From Nitrospirae bacterium GWC2_56_14 (GTDB lineage: Bacteria > Nitrospirota > UBA9217): 23,137 nucleotides of DNA. The stretch spans positions 1-23,137 of the forward strand of contig MHDY01000098.1 of the NCBI GenBank assembly GCA_001803705.1, read 5' to 3'. The position numbers and the translations under genes are program-made. Within the stretch, counting starts at the first letter, position 1. Each line of letters starts with the position of its first letter. The notes beneath the pieces were generated by a model. The model made no database searches, was not told the DNA's origin, and worked only from the letters and a program-made list of their open reading frames with translations. Shown here piece by piece: positions 1 to 8,239 of this stretch.

Positions 1-1287
1 TGCGAGGACAGCCGGATCGAAAAGGTCAGCTCGGGCATGGATTGCGGAGCCGGCCTGCGGGTGGTCACCGGAGGGCGCACAGCATATGCCTACACCAATG
101 AACTGACCATGTCGGCCATGCTTGAACTTGCCGATGCGGCCAAGCAGGCCTCGGCAGGCGGGCCGATCGTTCCCGGAAAGACCATTGATCTTACGCGCAG
201 GCGTCCCCGCGTGGATTTTCATATTGAAAAAGCGCCGGAAGCGGTAAGCACGGACCGCAAAGCGGACCTGGTGCTGCGGGCGAACAAGGCCGCAGGGGCC
301 GTCGATCCCCGCATCAGACAGACAACGGTCATGTATCGCGAGAGCAGGCAGCAGGTGCTGATCGCGAATTCAGACGGCGTTCTGGCTGAAGATGAGCGTC
401 TCTATCTTACCGCTTTTGTGCAGGTCGTGGCGGCAGACGGAGGAGTGGTGCAGACGGGATATGATGCGGTCGGCGGCCTGATCGGCATGGAACTGTTCGA
501 TGCCACTTCGTTCGAAAGTGTTGCCGAGAGCGCGGCGCGGCGCGCGGTGATGATGTTGTCGGCCCGAAAAGCGCCAGCCGGGAGAATGCCCGTGGTACTT
601 TCCTCTGCGGCAGGGGGCACCATGATCCATGAAGCCGTGGGGCATGGCCTCGAAGCGGACCTCGCGCAGAGCGGGCTTTCGGTCTACTCCGGCAAACGGG
701 GACAGCCGATAGCCTCGCCGCTGATCACGGTCGTCGATGACGCCACGCTGCCCGGCAAGCGCGGTTCCTTCCGTTTTGACGATGAAGGCAGTGATGCAGA
801 GCGCACGGTGCTGGTGGACCGGGGCGTGCTTGCAACCTTCATGTATGACCGGTTGACAGCGATGAAGGACAACGCACGCTCCACGGGCAACGGGAGGCGC
901 GAGTCCTACAAGCACCGGCCCATTCCACGAATGACGAACACGATGATCGTCCCGGGCCAATCGGACCCTGCCGAAATCCTTCGTTCAACACCGTCCGGGC
1001 TGTTTGTGAAAAAAATGGGCGGGGGGCAGGTGAACACCGTGAACGGAGATTTTGTGTTCGAGGTGAGCGAAGGGTACCTGATCGAGAACGGCGCAATCGG
1101 CGAGCCGGTGCGCGGCGCCACCCTGATCGGAAACGGACCGCAGGTGCTGATGTCGATCGATCGCGTCGGGTCCGATCTCGGCTATTCCATCGGAACGTGC
1201 GGCAAAGACGGTCAGGGTTCGCCGGTGAGCGATGCCCAGCCGACGCTCAGGATACCGGAGATCGTCGTTGGCGGTGAGGTCGCATAG
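1..1287 (+). CDS. tldD: Metalloprotease TldD, 5'-truncated by the window edge
   Basis: This reading frame is open from the first base, so the gene starts upstream of the window. TldD pairs with PmbA/TldE to form a cytoplasmic zinc protease that degrades unfolded peptides and matures some modified peptides. The 428 visible residues align from memory with E. coli TldD (481 aa) from about its residue 50 onward, beginning with an EDSRIEKV segment that matches its ED..I region. The zinc motif HEAVGH lies at residues 210-215 (bases 628-645), followed by GLEAD; a GNGRRESY block, a GGGQVNTVNGDF block and a C-terminal GTCGKDGQ segment carrying the expected cysteine ligand are all present. The PmbA partner is not in the window. 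The stop is 18 bases before the next start, so it may be co-transcribed with the diguanylate cyclase. Identity is secure; only the N-terminus is unseen. Confidence 0.95.
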   Translation, partial: CEDSRIEKVSSGMDCGAGLRVVTGGRTAYAYTNELTMSAMLELADAAKQASAGGPIVPGKTIDLTRRRPRVDFHIEKAPEAVSTDRKADLVLRANKAAGAVDPRIRQTTVMYRESRQQVLIANSDGVLAEDERLYLTAFVQVVAADGGVVQTGYDAVGGLIGMELFDATSFESVAESAARRAVMMLSARKAPAGRMPVVLSSAAGGTMIHEAVGHGLEADLAQSGLSVYSGKRGQPIASPLITVVDDATLPGKRGSFRFDDEGSDAERTVLVDRGVLATFMYDRLTAMKDNARSTGNGRRESYKHRPIPRMTNTMIVPGQSDPAEILRSTPSGLFVKKMGGGQVNTVNGDFVFEVSEGYLIENGAIGEPVRGATLIGNGPQVLMSIDRVGSDLGYSIGTCGKDGQGSPVSDAQPTLRIPEIVVGGEVA

Positions 1288-1305
1288 CATGCGTGGTGAG
1301 GCGTG

Positions 1306-3063
1306 ATGCTCAGCTTTATTAAAAAAAGACTGGAACTGAAGATCATTCTCACCCTGACCTTCGTGATCGTCTGCATGATCGGCGTATATACCTACTTCGA
1401 CATACAGAACATGCGGTCCGATACGATCCGCACGTCACAACGCACGCTGGGCGCGTTTGCCGCGGCGATCAAGGGCAGCGTGAATGCGGCGATGAAAAAG
1501 GGCCATCATGAGGATGTGCGGCATATCCTCAGGGAAGTTGCCGATCCGCTTTTCATCGACCGTGTCATGATCTACGATGAGACAGGGCGTCCGCTCAGCG
1601 GGCTTGAGATGCGCCATGGCGACACTGCGCTGGATATGGGCCTGCCGCCGGAGGTCCTGCATTCCGTAGGCAGCCGTGACGTCAGCAGGGTTCAGGAGCT
1701 GGGCGAAAATCTGTTCTTAACCTATTATTCCGCCATCAGGAACGGGCCCGATTGTTTCCGGTGCCACGGGCGGCAGGCAGCGCTGAACGGCATCCTCCGG
1801 ATCGATTTCTCTTTGCAGGAGCTCGATGATATTATTGTGGCGAGGCGCAATCGCGATCTTCTCTGGAGCGCTGCACTGATCATATTGCTTACCGGCATGC
1901 TGGTGGCATTGCTCCGGGTCGTCATTTATCGGCCTGTAAAGGAACTGCGGGACGCCATGCAGAACGTCCAGCAGAATATCGCTCCACCGGCACTCGCAAC
2001 CGGGGGATCTGACGAACTGGCCGACCTGAAAAAGAGCTTTGTGAACATGCTCGGACGGATCGAATCGCTGCATCGAACGAATCTGGACAAGGAGAAGGAG
2101 ATTGCCCACAACCAGGAGGTCATGCGGTTCCGGGCCGAACTGCAGACCATGTTCGATGCCATGCCCGACGGCGTGCTCCTGGTCGAACCGGACCTGAAGA
2201 TAGCACAAAGCAACCCCCGGGCCTATGAACTGCTGCCGATGCTGAAGGACGCGGAAGGGAAGGTCCCCGCCGAGAGCGAGCAGGAAAAAACCTGTCCGTT
2301 CCGAGGCATTCGGGAGACCCTCAGGACCGGGAGCTTGAGCGAGCATCAATGTCTGATCATGCTGCCGAATGGCGATACCCGCCATATCAACAACATTTGC
2401 GCGCCCATTCGGGAAGCAGGGCGTATCGCCTATGTTGTTGAGGTTATCCGGGATATCACGGTGCAGGTGCGGACCGCGAGGGAACTTGAAGCACGGAGGG
2501 CCGAGCTTTTTGAGGCCAACCGGCAGCTGTCGCATATCGCTGTCACGGACGGCCTGACCCAGATATATAACCGGCGCCACGTCGATGAACTTCTGCATAA
2601 AGAGATAAAACGGTTTACGCGGCGGAAATATTCGCATCTCTCGGTCATGATGGTCGATATCGACCACTTTAAAAAACTGAACGATGCCTATGGTCATCTC
2701 GCAGGCGACGGCGTGCTTCGCGAGATGGCCCAGGTCCTGAAAGAGGGTGTGCGGGAAACGGACACGGTTGCCCGGTACGGTGGAGAGGAATTTATCATCG
2801 TCATGCCCGATACGCATCTGGATGGCGCCGCGTATCGTGCAGAAACGCTCAGGGAAATGGTGGAGCGGAAAGATTTTCCTGGACATGACGGCCCGTTGCA
2901 TATTACCATCAGCATCGGGGTCGCGGCATTTTTGTCCGGTTCGGCAGACGACGTCATAGGGGTAGCAGACCGGGCATTGTATCAGGCAAAGCGGGCCGGC
3001 AGGAACAGGGTGATCGTCGGCGCTCCGGAGGCCCTTCCGCTGGCGGACGTGCCCGAAGCCTGA
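1306..3063 (+). CDS. Membrane diguanylate cyclase with periplasmic haem-c sensor, HAMP, PAS and GGDEF
   Basis: This protein of about 585 residues likely makes the second messenger c-di-GMP in response to a periplasmic signal. Visible domains in order are: TM helix 1 (about 10-31), a periplasmic sensor (about 32-184) containing CFRCH at residues 150-154 (bases 1753-1767), TM helix 2 (about 185-207), a HAMP-like linker (208-260), a PAS domain (about 275-385), and a GGDEF domain (about 410-570). The active-site motif is GGEEF at 492-496, and an RXXD inhibitory site (R483, D486) stands at the usual distance before it, so both catalysis and product inhibition look intact. CXXCH is the covalent c-type haem attachment motif; periplasmic PAS-like sensors with one haem c are known in Geobacter chemoreceptors. 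I chose ATG 1306 because GGTGAG at 1295-1300 is five bases before it; GTG 1303 is directly upstream and too close. Haem binding is inferred from the motif. Confidence 0.9.
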   Translation: MLSFIKKRLELKIILTLTFVIVCMIGVYTYFDIQNMRSDTIRTSQRTLGAFAAAIKGSVNAAMKKGHHEDVRHILREVADPLFIDRVMIYDETGRPLSGLEMRHGDTALDMGLPPEVLHSVGSRDVSRVQELGENLFLTYYSAIRNGPDCFRCHGRQAALNGILRIDFSLQELDDIIVARRNRDLLWSAALIILLTGMLVALLRVVIYRPVKELRDAMQNVQQNIAPPALATGGSDELADLKKSFVNMLGRIESLHRTNLDKEKEIAHNQEVMRFRAELQTMFDAMPDGVLLVEPDLKIAQSNPRAYELLPMLKDAEGKVPAESEQEKTCPFRGIRETLRTGSLSEHQCLIMLPNGDTRHINNICAPIREAGRIAYVVEVIRDITVQVRTARELEARRAELFEANRQLSHIAVTDGLTQIYNRRHVDELLHKEIKRFTRRKYSHLSVMMVDIDHFKKLNDAYGHLAGDGVLREMAQVLKEGVRETDTVARYGGEEFIIVMPDTHLDGAAYRAETLREMVERKDFPGHDGPLHITISIGVAAFLSGSADDVIGVADRALYQAKRAGRNRVIVGAPEALPLADVPEA

Positions 3064-3093
3064 ACCGTTGCGGTTGTATTGAAAGGGAAATCC

Positions 3094-3585
3094 ATGATAC
3101 GCACTGCCATTATCACCTTGAGCGATAAAGGTTCCATCGGAGAGCGTGTTGATGAGAGCGGTCCTGTTATTCGGGAGCTGCTTGCCGGCATAGGCGCTGT
3201 TATCGAACAATATGAGGTCCTTCCCGACGATACGGCAAGGATCACCGGTGTGCTGACCCGCCTTGCCGATTCCGGAACGATCGATCTCATCCTTACCACC
3301 GGCGGGACAGGGGTCGCGCCGCGCGATGTCACTCCCGAAGCCACTCGTGCCGTGATCGACCGGGAGCTTCCCGGCATGGCGGAGGCCATGCGCGCTGAGA
3401 GCCTCAAAAAAACACCCCACGCCATGATCTCACGGGCAATTGCGGGCATCCGGAAACAGACGTTGATCGTGAACCTCCCGGGCAGCCCCAAAGCAGCGCG
3501 CGAGAACCTGGCCGTCATCCTGCCGGCACTTCCCCATGCCATAGAAAAGATCAAGGGCGACCCCTCCGATTGCGGCGGCAGGTGA
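3094..3585 (+). CDS. mog: MoaB/Mog-family molybdopterin adenylyltransferase
   Basis: This 163-residue protein belongs to the MoaB/Mog family, which adenylylates molybdopterin before molybdenum insertion in molybdenum cofactor synthesis, in the cytosol. The N-terminus runs RTAIITLSDKGSIGERVDESG, and the family signature TTGGTGVAPRDVTPEAT sits near the middle, followed by the lysine- and proline-containing NLPGSPKAARENL segment. Length fits the single-domain bacterial form rather than the larger MoeA. ATG 3094 is preferred over TTG 3079 because AAAGGGA (3082-3088) lies just upstream of the ATG. It follows the diguanylate cyclase by 30 bases and could be co-transcribed, though no functional link is obvious. 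MoaB and Mog cannot be separated confidently by eye. The gene symbol is therefore provisional. Confidence 0.88.
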   Translation: MIRTAIITLSDKGSIGERVDESGPVIRELLAGIGAVIEQYEVLPDDTARITGVLTRLADSGTIDLILTTGGTGVAPRDVTPEATRAVIDRELPGMAEAMRAESLKKTPHAMISRAIAGIRKQTLIVNLPGSPKAARENLAVILPALPHAIEKIKGDPSDCGGR

Positions 3586-3664
3586 TCGACGGGGACCAGG
3601 CGTCGAAGCATGCTCTTGATGCCTTTACGCTATCGTAAACGTTCATTTGCCGAGCGAAAATCAG

Positions 3665-3693
3665 TTGTCTCTCTCTTTCCGCTGTGATACACT
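3665..3693 (+). promoter_or_regulatory. Candidate sigma70 promoter with extended -10 (Yip1-type gene)
   Basis: TTGTCT at 3665-3670 is followed after 17 bases by TACACT at 3688-3693. A TG dinucleotide at 3685-3686 gives the extended -10 TGATACACT. It lies in the 148-base gap before the zinc-ribbon gene, about 40 bases from its start codon. Four of six bases match consensus in each hexamer. The same ten-base TGATACACTT string recurs in the candidate promoter at 11784-11813. Confidence 0.5.
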
Positions 3694-3733
3694 TCAAACC
3701 GTTCCAGTTATACGAAAGTTCTCCGGAGGTGGT

Positions 3734-4498
3734 ATGTTCTGTCCCCATTGCGGCAAAGAGGTATCTGAAGGCCAGACGTTCTGTCAGCACTGCGGATTGC
3801 GGATTTCCGAGGCTGCCCAGGCGGAGCCTGTCGCGCCTGTTGCAGGGATGCGTGAGAAGACGCCCTGGGAAGACCGTGAACAGCAGGGGTTCTTCGGCGG
3901 ATTGTTCAAAACGCTGAAACAGGTCCTGTTCTCACCCAGTGATTTTTTTAAAAAAATGCCCGTGACCGGCGGCCTCACCGATCCCTTGCTCTATGGCCTC
4001 ATCCTGGGCATGATCGGCGCCATGTTCTCGTATTTCTGGCAGATCACTCTCCACGGCGCCATGCAGAATTTCATGACGCCGGAGATGCTGGCAGCAACGG
4101 AGTATTCCCCGTTTCAAGGCGCAAGCCTGGCGGTGCTTGCGGTGTTCACCCCCTTTCTCATCATCCTGTGGTTGTTCATCCTGGCAGGCATGCTTCATGT
4201 ATTCCTCCTGATGGTGCAGGGCGCCAAGGCAGGTTTTGAGGCGACCTTCCGGGTCGTGGCCTACAGCGAGTCACCCTATCTTTTCCTGGTCCTCCCGTTC
4301 TGCGGCGGATTTCTGGCATGGATCTGGTCGTTGGTGATCATTCTCATCGGCCTGCAGCATGCCCACGAGACCACGGGCGGCAAGGCGGCGTTCGCGGTGT
4401 TTCTGCCGCTCTTTATCTGCTGCGGGCTTGTTATTGCAATTGCTGCGGTATTCATGGGCGCCCTGATGGCCTCCTTTGGTTCGATAATGAATCCATGA
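3734..4498 (+). CDS. Zinc-ribbon plus Yip1-type multi-pass membrane protein
   Basis: This 254-residue protein begins with a short zinc ribbon (C3, C6, C17, C20 in CPHCG and CQHCG), then a linker, then a Yip1-like membrane domain. The segment reading LKQVLFSPSDFFKKMP (about residues 60-75) is the typical pre-membrane signature of bacterial Yip1 proteins, and about five hydrophobic helices follow between residues 80 and 254. Family function in bacteria is not established; some are thought to influence membrane organisation. ATG 3734 is chosen because GGAGGT at 3725-3730 immediately precedes it and because the zinc ribbon starts at residue 2; a longer frame opening upstream at 3647 would overlap the putative promoter. 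The stop is 24 bases before the DUF2752 gene, suggesting the two membrane proteins are made together. The domain call is good; no role is claimed. Confidence 0.8.
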   Translation: MFCPHCGKEVSEGQTFCQHCGLRISEAAQAEPVAPVAGMREKTPWEDREQQGFFGGLFKTLKQVLFSPSDFFKKMPVTGGLTDPLLYGLILGMIGAMFSYFWQITLHGAMQNFMTPEMLAATEYSPFQGASLAVLAVFTPFLIILWLFILAGMLHVFLLMVQGAKAGFEATFRVVAYSESPYLFLVLPFCGGFLAWIWSLVIILIGLQHAHETTGGKAAFAVFLPLFICCGLVIAIAAVFMGALMASFGSIMNP

Positions 4499-4522
4499 AC
4501 GGCGGCTGAGGGAGGACGAACC

Positions 4523-4930
4523 GTGCGTATAAAACTCCTGGAACGGCAGCCTCATGATATCGAATTCGGGATCATCTACGGAGGGATCGCTGTTCTGATC
4601 CTCCTGGCCCTGCGGTTCACGCCTGTTCTGCAGTTGTTGCCCGGCTGCATGTTCAAGGGCCTGACCTCCTTTCCCTGTCCGACCTGCGGAGCAACGCGGG
4701 CGGCGCTGTTCCTGGCTCACGGCGAAATTGCCGCCTCGCTGAGCATGAATCCGCTGGTATCGTTTTGCTTTATAAGTGCCTGCCTCGTTTTCCCTTACAG
4801 CCTCCTTGCTTTTCTCCTGCATCTGCCGCGTCCCGCCGTGGAACTGTCGGCACGGGAGCATATGGTCGCGCGGGTCGGGGCCGTCGTACTCGTGCTGCTG
4901 AACTGGTCCTTTCTTGCCGATTCCCTGTGA
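4523..4930 (+). CDS. DUF2752 family membrane protein
   Basis: This small membrane protein has 135 residues and a GTG start, supported by GGAGGA at 4511-4516 six bases upstream. A hydrophobic helix covers about residues 15-33; the family hallmark CPTCGATRA with C52 and C55 follows, and two more helices lie at about 70-95 and 110-132. DUF2752 proteins are small, widespread and without a known function; the paired cysteines could bind metal or form a disulfide, but I cannot tell which. It directly follows the zinc-ribbon Yip1-type gene, so two cysteine-motif membrane proteins are probably co-expressed. After its stop there is no clear terminator before the lepA promoter. Confidence 0.8.
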   Translation: MRIKLLERQPHDIEFGIIYGGIAVLILLALRFTPVLQLLPGCMFKGLTSFPCPTCGATRAALFLAHGEIAASLSMNPLVSFCFISACLVFPYSLLAFLLHLPRPAVELSAREHMVARVGAVVLVLLNWSFLADSL

Positions 4931-5070
4931 CCGGCCCCGGGAAGATCTGAAAAAAGCTGAAAAACGCCGTGTCAAATGTTACTCGCAACAGAGCAAAATT
5001 TGTCGTTCCCCGGTGTTTCACCATACCCCGAATGGACAGTTCCGGTCTTCCCGGGTCAATTAATAATTTG

Positions 5071-5099
5071 TTTACATTTAAAAGACAGTATGTTATTAT
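5071..5099 (+). promoter_or_regulatory. Sigma70 promoter with extended -10 for lepA
   Basis: TTTACA at 5071-5076 and TATTAT at 5094-5099 are separated by exactly 17 bases, and TG at 5091-5092 makes an extended -10 (TGTTATTAT). The surrounding stretch 5055-5120 is markedly AT-rich compared with its neighbours. Transcription starting near 5106 would give a leader of about 105 bases before the lepA ATG. The leader contains an eight-T run followed by five Gs at 5167-5179 and no obvious stable hairpin. The rest of the 280-base gap (4931-5060) shows nothing I can name. Confidence 0.65.
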
Positions 5100-5210
5100 C
5101 CACGTTCTCTAAATATTGTTAAACATTCTCGTCAGTTAGGGCTGGCGCTGCGAAACGGGAATAGAGTTTTTTTTGGGGGAAACTGAGGCAGCAAGCACTG
5201 TCAGACTATC

Positions 5211-7022
5211 ATGATAAGCACGCATATCCGCAATTTCTGCATCATTGCACATATCGACCACGGCAAATCGACCCTTGCCGACCGCATCCTTGAATTTACC
5301 GGAGCACTTTCAGACAGGGAAATGTCAGCCGCGGGCAGCAATCAGGTCCTTGACGATATGGACCTGGAACGCGAACGGGGCATTACCATCAAGGCCCACG
5401 CGGTGCGCCTGCAATACAAGGCATCTGACGGGAAGGATTATATCCTGAACCTGATCGACACGCCTGGCCACGTGGATTTTACCTATGAGGTGTCGCGGAG
5501 CATGGCCGCCTGCGAGGGCGCCCTGCTCGTGGTTGACGCGTCGCAGGGCGTGGAGGCGCAGACGCTGGCCAATGCCTATCTTGCCATCGACCACAATCTT
5601 GAAATGATCCCGGTGATCAACAAGATCGATCTGCCCAGCGCCAATGTCGAAGAGGTGAAACACCAGATCGAGGACGTGATCGGGCTCGACGCGTCAGGCG
5701 CCATCCCGGCAAGCGCCAAAGCGGGGATCGGCATCCATGAGATCCTCGAATCAGTGGTGAAAAATGTTCCTGCACCTGCGGGAAATGCTGACGCACCGCT
5801 CCGCGCGCTCCTGTTCGATTCCTGGTATGACACCTACCAGGGAGTGGTGATCCTCGTCCGGGTGGTGGACGGGACCGTGCGGCCAAAACAGAAGATCAAA
5901 CTCTATTCGAACTCCGCCGTCTACGAAGTGCAGTCCGTAGGCGTGTACACGCCCAAGATGCAGCCGATCGCGGAGCTGTCGCAGGGCGAGGTCGGGTGCA
6001 TTATCGCGGGCATCAAACGGGTCTCCGATGCCAAGATCGGCGATACGGTCATGGATGCCGACCGGCCGGCCGACGCGCCGCTTCCCGGGTACAAGGATGT
6101 GAAGCCCATGGTCTTCTCAGGCATCTATCCCGTGGACAGCGACAGCTACGCAGACCTGCGGGACGCCCTGGAAAAACTCAGGCTGAACGACTCGTCGTTC
6201 ACCTATGAACCTGAAACGTCGCTTGCCCTGGGGTTCGGTTTCCGGTGCGGTTTCCTGGGCCTGCTGCATATGGACATCATCAGGGAACGGCTCGAACGCG
6301 AATTCAAGCTCGACCTGATTCCCACGGCGCCGACCGTGGTCTACCGGGTGACGAAGAACGACGGCCAGGTCGTGATGGTGGATAACCCGGCAAAGTTCCC
6401 TCACGTCCAGGATATCCAGCGGATCGAGGAGCCGATGATCATCGCCTCGCTGATCACGCCGGAGCAGTATGTGGGGTCGCTCATCGCGCTGTGCCAGGAG
6501 CGGCGGGGTGTCCAGCGGGATATCACCTATATTACCAAGGACCGCGTGCGCATCAGCTACGACCTTCCGCTGAACGAGATCGTTATGGATTTTTACGACC
6601 GGCTCAAATCCCTGACCAAGGGATATGCATCGATGGATTACGAACTGACGGGCTATGTCGAATCCGACCTCGTCAAACTCGATATGCTGATGAACGGAGA
6701 GCCGGTAGACGCCCTGTCGCTCATTACGCACCGCGATAAGGCTGCGGTCCGCGGCAGGCAATTGGCGGAGAAACTCAAGGAAGTGATCCCGCGCCAGCTC
6801 TATGAGGTGATCATCCAGGCCACGATCGGGGCGAAGATCATTGCGCGCGAAACGGTCCGGGCGCTCCGCAAGGACGTGACCGCCAAGTGCTATGGCGGAG
6901 ACATCACGCGGAAACGCAAGCTGCTTGAGAAGCAGAAAGAAGGCAAGAAGCGCATGAAGCAGGTCGGCAGTGTGGAGCTTCCCCAGGAAGCCTTCCTTGC
7001 CGTTCTCAAGGTGGGAGAGTAG
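5211..7022 (+). CDS. lepA: Elongation factor 4 (LepA), ribosomal back-translocase GTPase
   Basis: LepA is a translational GTPase that remodels stalled or mispositioned ribosomes and aids ribosome assembly. The 603 residues match the usual length (about 600). The G1 P-loop AHIDHGKST is at 13-21, the switch region MDLERERGITIKAHAV follows, G3 DTPGH is at 83-87, and G4 NKID at 137-140. The LepA-specific C-terminal domain is present, ending with GGDITRKRKLLEKQKEGKKR and an ELPQEAFLAVLKVGE tail. The start is forced: an in-frame stop lies at 5184-5186, and ATG 5211 is the only usual start before the P-loop. Its ribosome binding site is poor, since GAGG (5185-5188) is 22 bases away. It heads a unit with signal peptidase I, the common lepA-lepB order. 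Confidence 0.97.
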   Translation: MISTHIRNFCIIAHIDHGKSTLADRILEFTGALSDREMSAAGSNQVLDDMDLERERGITIKAHAVRLQYKASDGKDYILNLIDTPGHVDFTYEVSRSMAACEGALLVVDASQGVEAQTLANAYLAIDHNLEMIPVINKIDLPSANVEEVKHQIEDVIGLDASGAIPASAKAGIGIHEILESVVKNVPAPAGNADAPLRALLFDSWYDTYQGVVILVRVVDGTVRPKQKIKLYSNSAVYEVQSVGVYTPKMQPIAELSQGEVGCIIAGIKRVSDAKIGDTVMDADRPADAPLPGYKDVKPMVFSGIYPVDSDSYADLRDALEKLRLNDSSFTYEPETSLALGFGFRCGFLGLLHMDIIRERLEREFKLDLIPTAPTVVYRVTKNDGQVVMVDNPAKFPHVQDIQRIEEPMIIASLITPEQYVGSLIALCQERRGVQRDITYITKDRVRISYDLPLNEIVMDFYDRLKSLTKGYASMDYELTGYVESDLVKLDMLMNGEPVDALSLITHRDKAAVRGRQLAEKLKEVIPRQLYEVIIQATIGAKIIARETVRALRKDVTAKCYGGDITRKRKLLEKQKEGKKRMKQVGSVELPQEAFLAVLKVGE

Positions 7023-7114
7023 CGCATTGATCGACAGCAGGATGAAATCCCCGGCCGCGGATATCCCGGTACGGCCGGTGGTAACATACTACCTTACGTT
7101 ATTGTGGAGGCTGC

Positions 7115-7825
7115 ATGGCAGAAGCACAGCAGGACAAGATCAAGAATAAGTCCTTTTATAAAGAGTGGGTCGAGCCGTTCCTTATCGCAGCGGTCGTCGC
7201 CCTGTTCATCAGGCAATTTGCAGCCGAAGCCTTTAAGATCCCGTCGGGGTCCATGATCCCGACGCTTACGGTCGGCGACCACCTGCTGGTGAACAAGTTC
7301 GTCTATGGACCCCGCATCCCGTTCACGGATATCAGGATATTTGCCGGGAAAGATCCGAAACGGGGAGAGATCATCGTATTCAAGTACCCGAAGGATGAGG
7401 ATAAAAATTATATCAAGCGGGTCGTCGGCCTGCCGGGCGACAAGATCGAGATCAAAAAGGGAAAGCTGTTCATAAATGATGAACAGGTCACGCTCACCGC
7501 GCTCGGAGCCTATGACGGAGCTGATCAGCGATCGGGGCCTCCCTATTACGATAAACCCCTGCTTTTCGATGAACAACTGGGCGCCGTCAAGCACCATATC
7601 CTGTATTTGCGTGACCAGACAGAGACCAGTTACGGGCCGGTCCTGGTCCCGGAAGATTCGGTGTTCGTCATGGGCGACAACCGCGACAACAGTCAGGACA
7701 GCCGCGTGTGGGGCTTTGTAAAACAGAACAAGATCCTCGGCAGGGCGCTCATCATCTATTGGTCATGGGACGGAGATCATGGTCGCTGGCTGCGCTGGGA
7801 GCGTCTCGGGAACTTGATCCGGTAA
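7115..7825 (+). CDS. lepB: Signal peptidase I
   Basis: This protein cleaves signal peptides from exported proteins at the outer face of the inner membrane. It has 236 residues, with a single N-terminal membrane anchor at about 18-38. The catalytic serine is S46 in SGSMIPT and the general-base lysine is K101 in YIKRVVGLPGD; the conserved GDNRDNSQDSR box is at 187-197. One TM segment resembles the Gram-positive and deltaproteobacterial short form rather than the two-TM E. coli enzyme. ATG 7115 has GGAGG at 7106-7110, four bases before it. The gene lies 92 bases after lepA, and the gap contains a 7-bp inverted repeat (7051-7078). It is followed 18 bases on by a small membrane protein gene. Confidence 0.96.
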   Translation: MAEAQQDKIKNKSFYKEWVEPFLIAAVVALFIRQFAAEAFKIPSGSMIPTLTVGDHLLVNKFVYGPRIPFTDIRIFAGKDPKRGEIIVFKYPKDEDKNYIKRVVGLPGDKIEIKKGKLFINDEQVTLTALGAYDGADQRSGPPYYDKPLLFDEQLGAVKHHILYLRDQTETSYGPVLVPEDSVFVMGDNRDNSQDSRVWGFVKQNKILGRALIIYWSWDGDHGRWLRWERLGNLIR

Positions 7826-7843
7826 AGAAAGAGGGGACCTTGT

Positions 7844-8218
7844 ATGGCTATGCTTGCTCAGGAAAAAGGCATGATCAGTTTGAAGGCAATGTTCTGGCTG
7901 GCGCTTTTGTTCGTTGTTATTCACGTTCTTATCAAGGTCGTGCCCATGTGGATGGATTATACCCGGATGGAAGATGCCATGCAGGGCAAGGCGAACCTGT
8001 CACAGGTGGCAAGCAACGACGTGGAAATTAAAAATTCGCTCGAAAAAACGGCAAAGGAACTGGATCTTCCGCTGACGCAGGATAATTTTATCATCGAAAG
8101 GGATCCGAACTCAAACAAAGTAACAGGCATCAGCACCAATGGCGGCTGGGATGTCGAGGTGCACTTCTTATGGGGCGCTTATATCAGGACGTTCCATTTT
8201 GAACCGGTAACGAAATAA
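7844..8218 (+). CDS. Small single-pass membrane protein, DUF4845-like
   Basis: This 124-residue protein has a short N-terminal segment, EKGMISLKAM, followed by one hydrophobic helix at about residues 15-33. A soluble domain of about 90 residues then ends in an alternating, probably beta-strand pattern (GWDVEVHFLWGAYIRTFHFEPV). Its layout and its position directly after signal peptidase I resemble DUF4845 proteins, which often sit beside lepB, but I recognise the family only by general shape. The G-M-I-S-L start of the helix faintly recalls prepilin-like N-termini without a convincing cleavage motif. GAGGGG at 7831-7836 is well placed before ATG 7844. Co-transcription with lepB is likely. Function is unknown. 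Confidence 0.7.
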   Translation: MAMLAQEKGMISLKAMFWLALLFVVIHVLIKVVPMWMDYTRMEDAMQGKANLSQVASNDVEIKNSLEKTAKELDLPLTQDNFIIERDPNSNKVTGISTNGGWDVEVHFLWGAYIRTFHFEPVTK

Positions 8219-8239
8219 GGACGGCTTCCAGCCGGTTGT

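Noticed and set aside
1303..1305. GTG 1303 as start of the diguanylate cyclase
   Set aside because: It is only two bases after the GGTGAG ribosome binding site, while ATG 1306 has a five-base spacing and loses just one residue.
1717..3420. 567-codon open frame on the - strand
   Set aside because: It lies antisense to the diguanylate cyclase and mog genes, both well supported by motifs, and its translation shows no recognisable domain. It is a shadow frame of GC-rich coding DNA.
5100..5210. Riboswitch or small RNA in the lepA leader
   Set aside because: I could not draw a stable conserved fold or match a known aptamer; only the T8G5 tract stands out.
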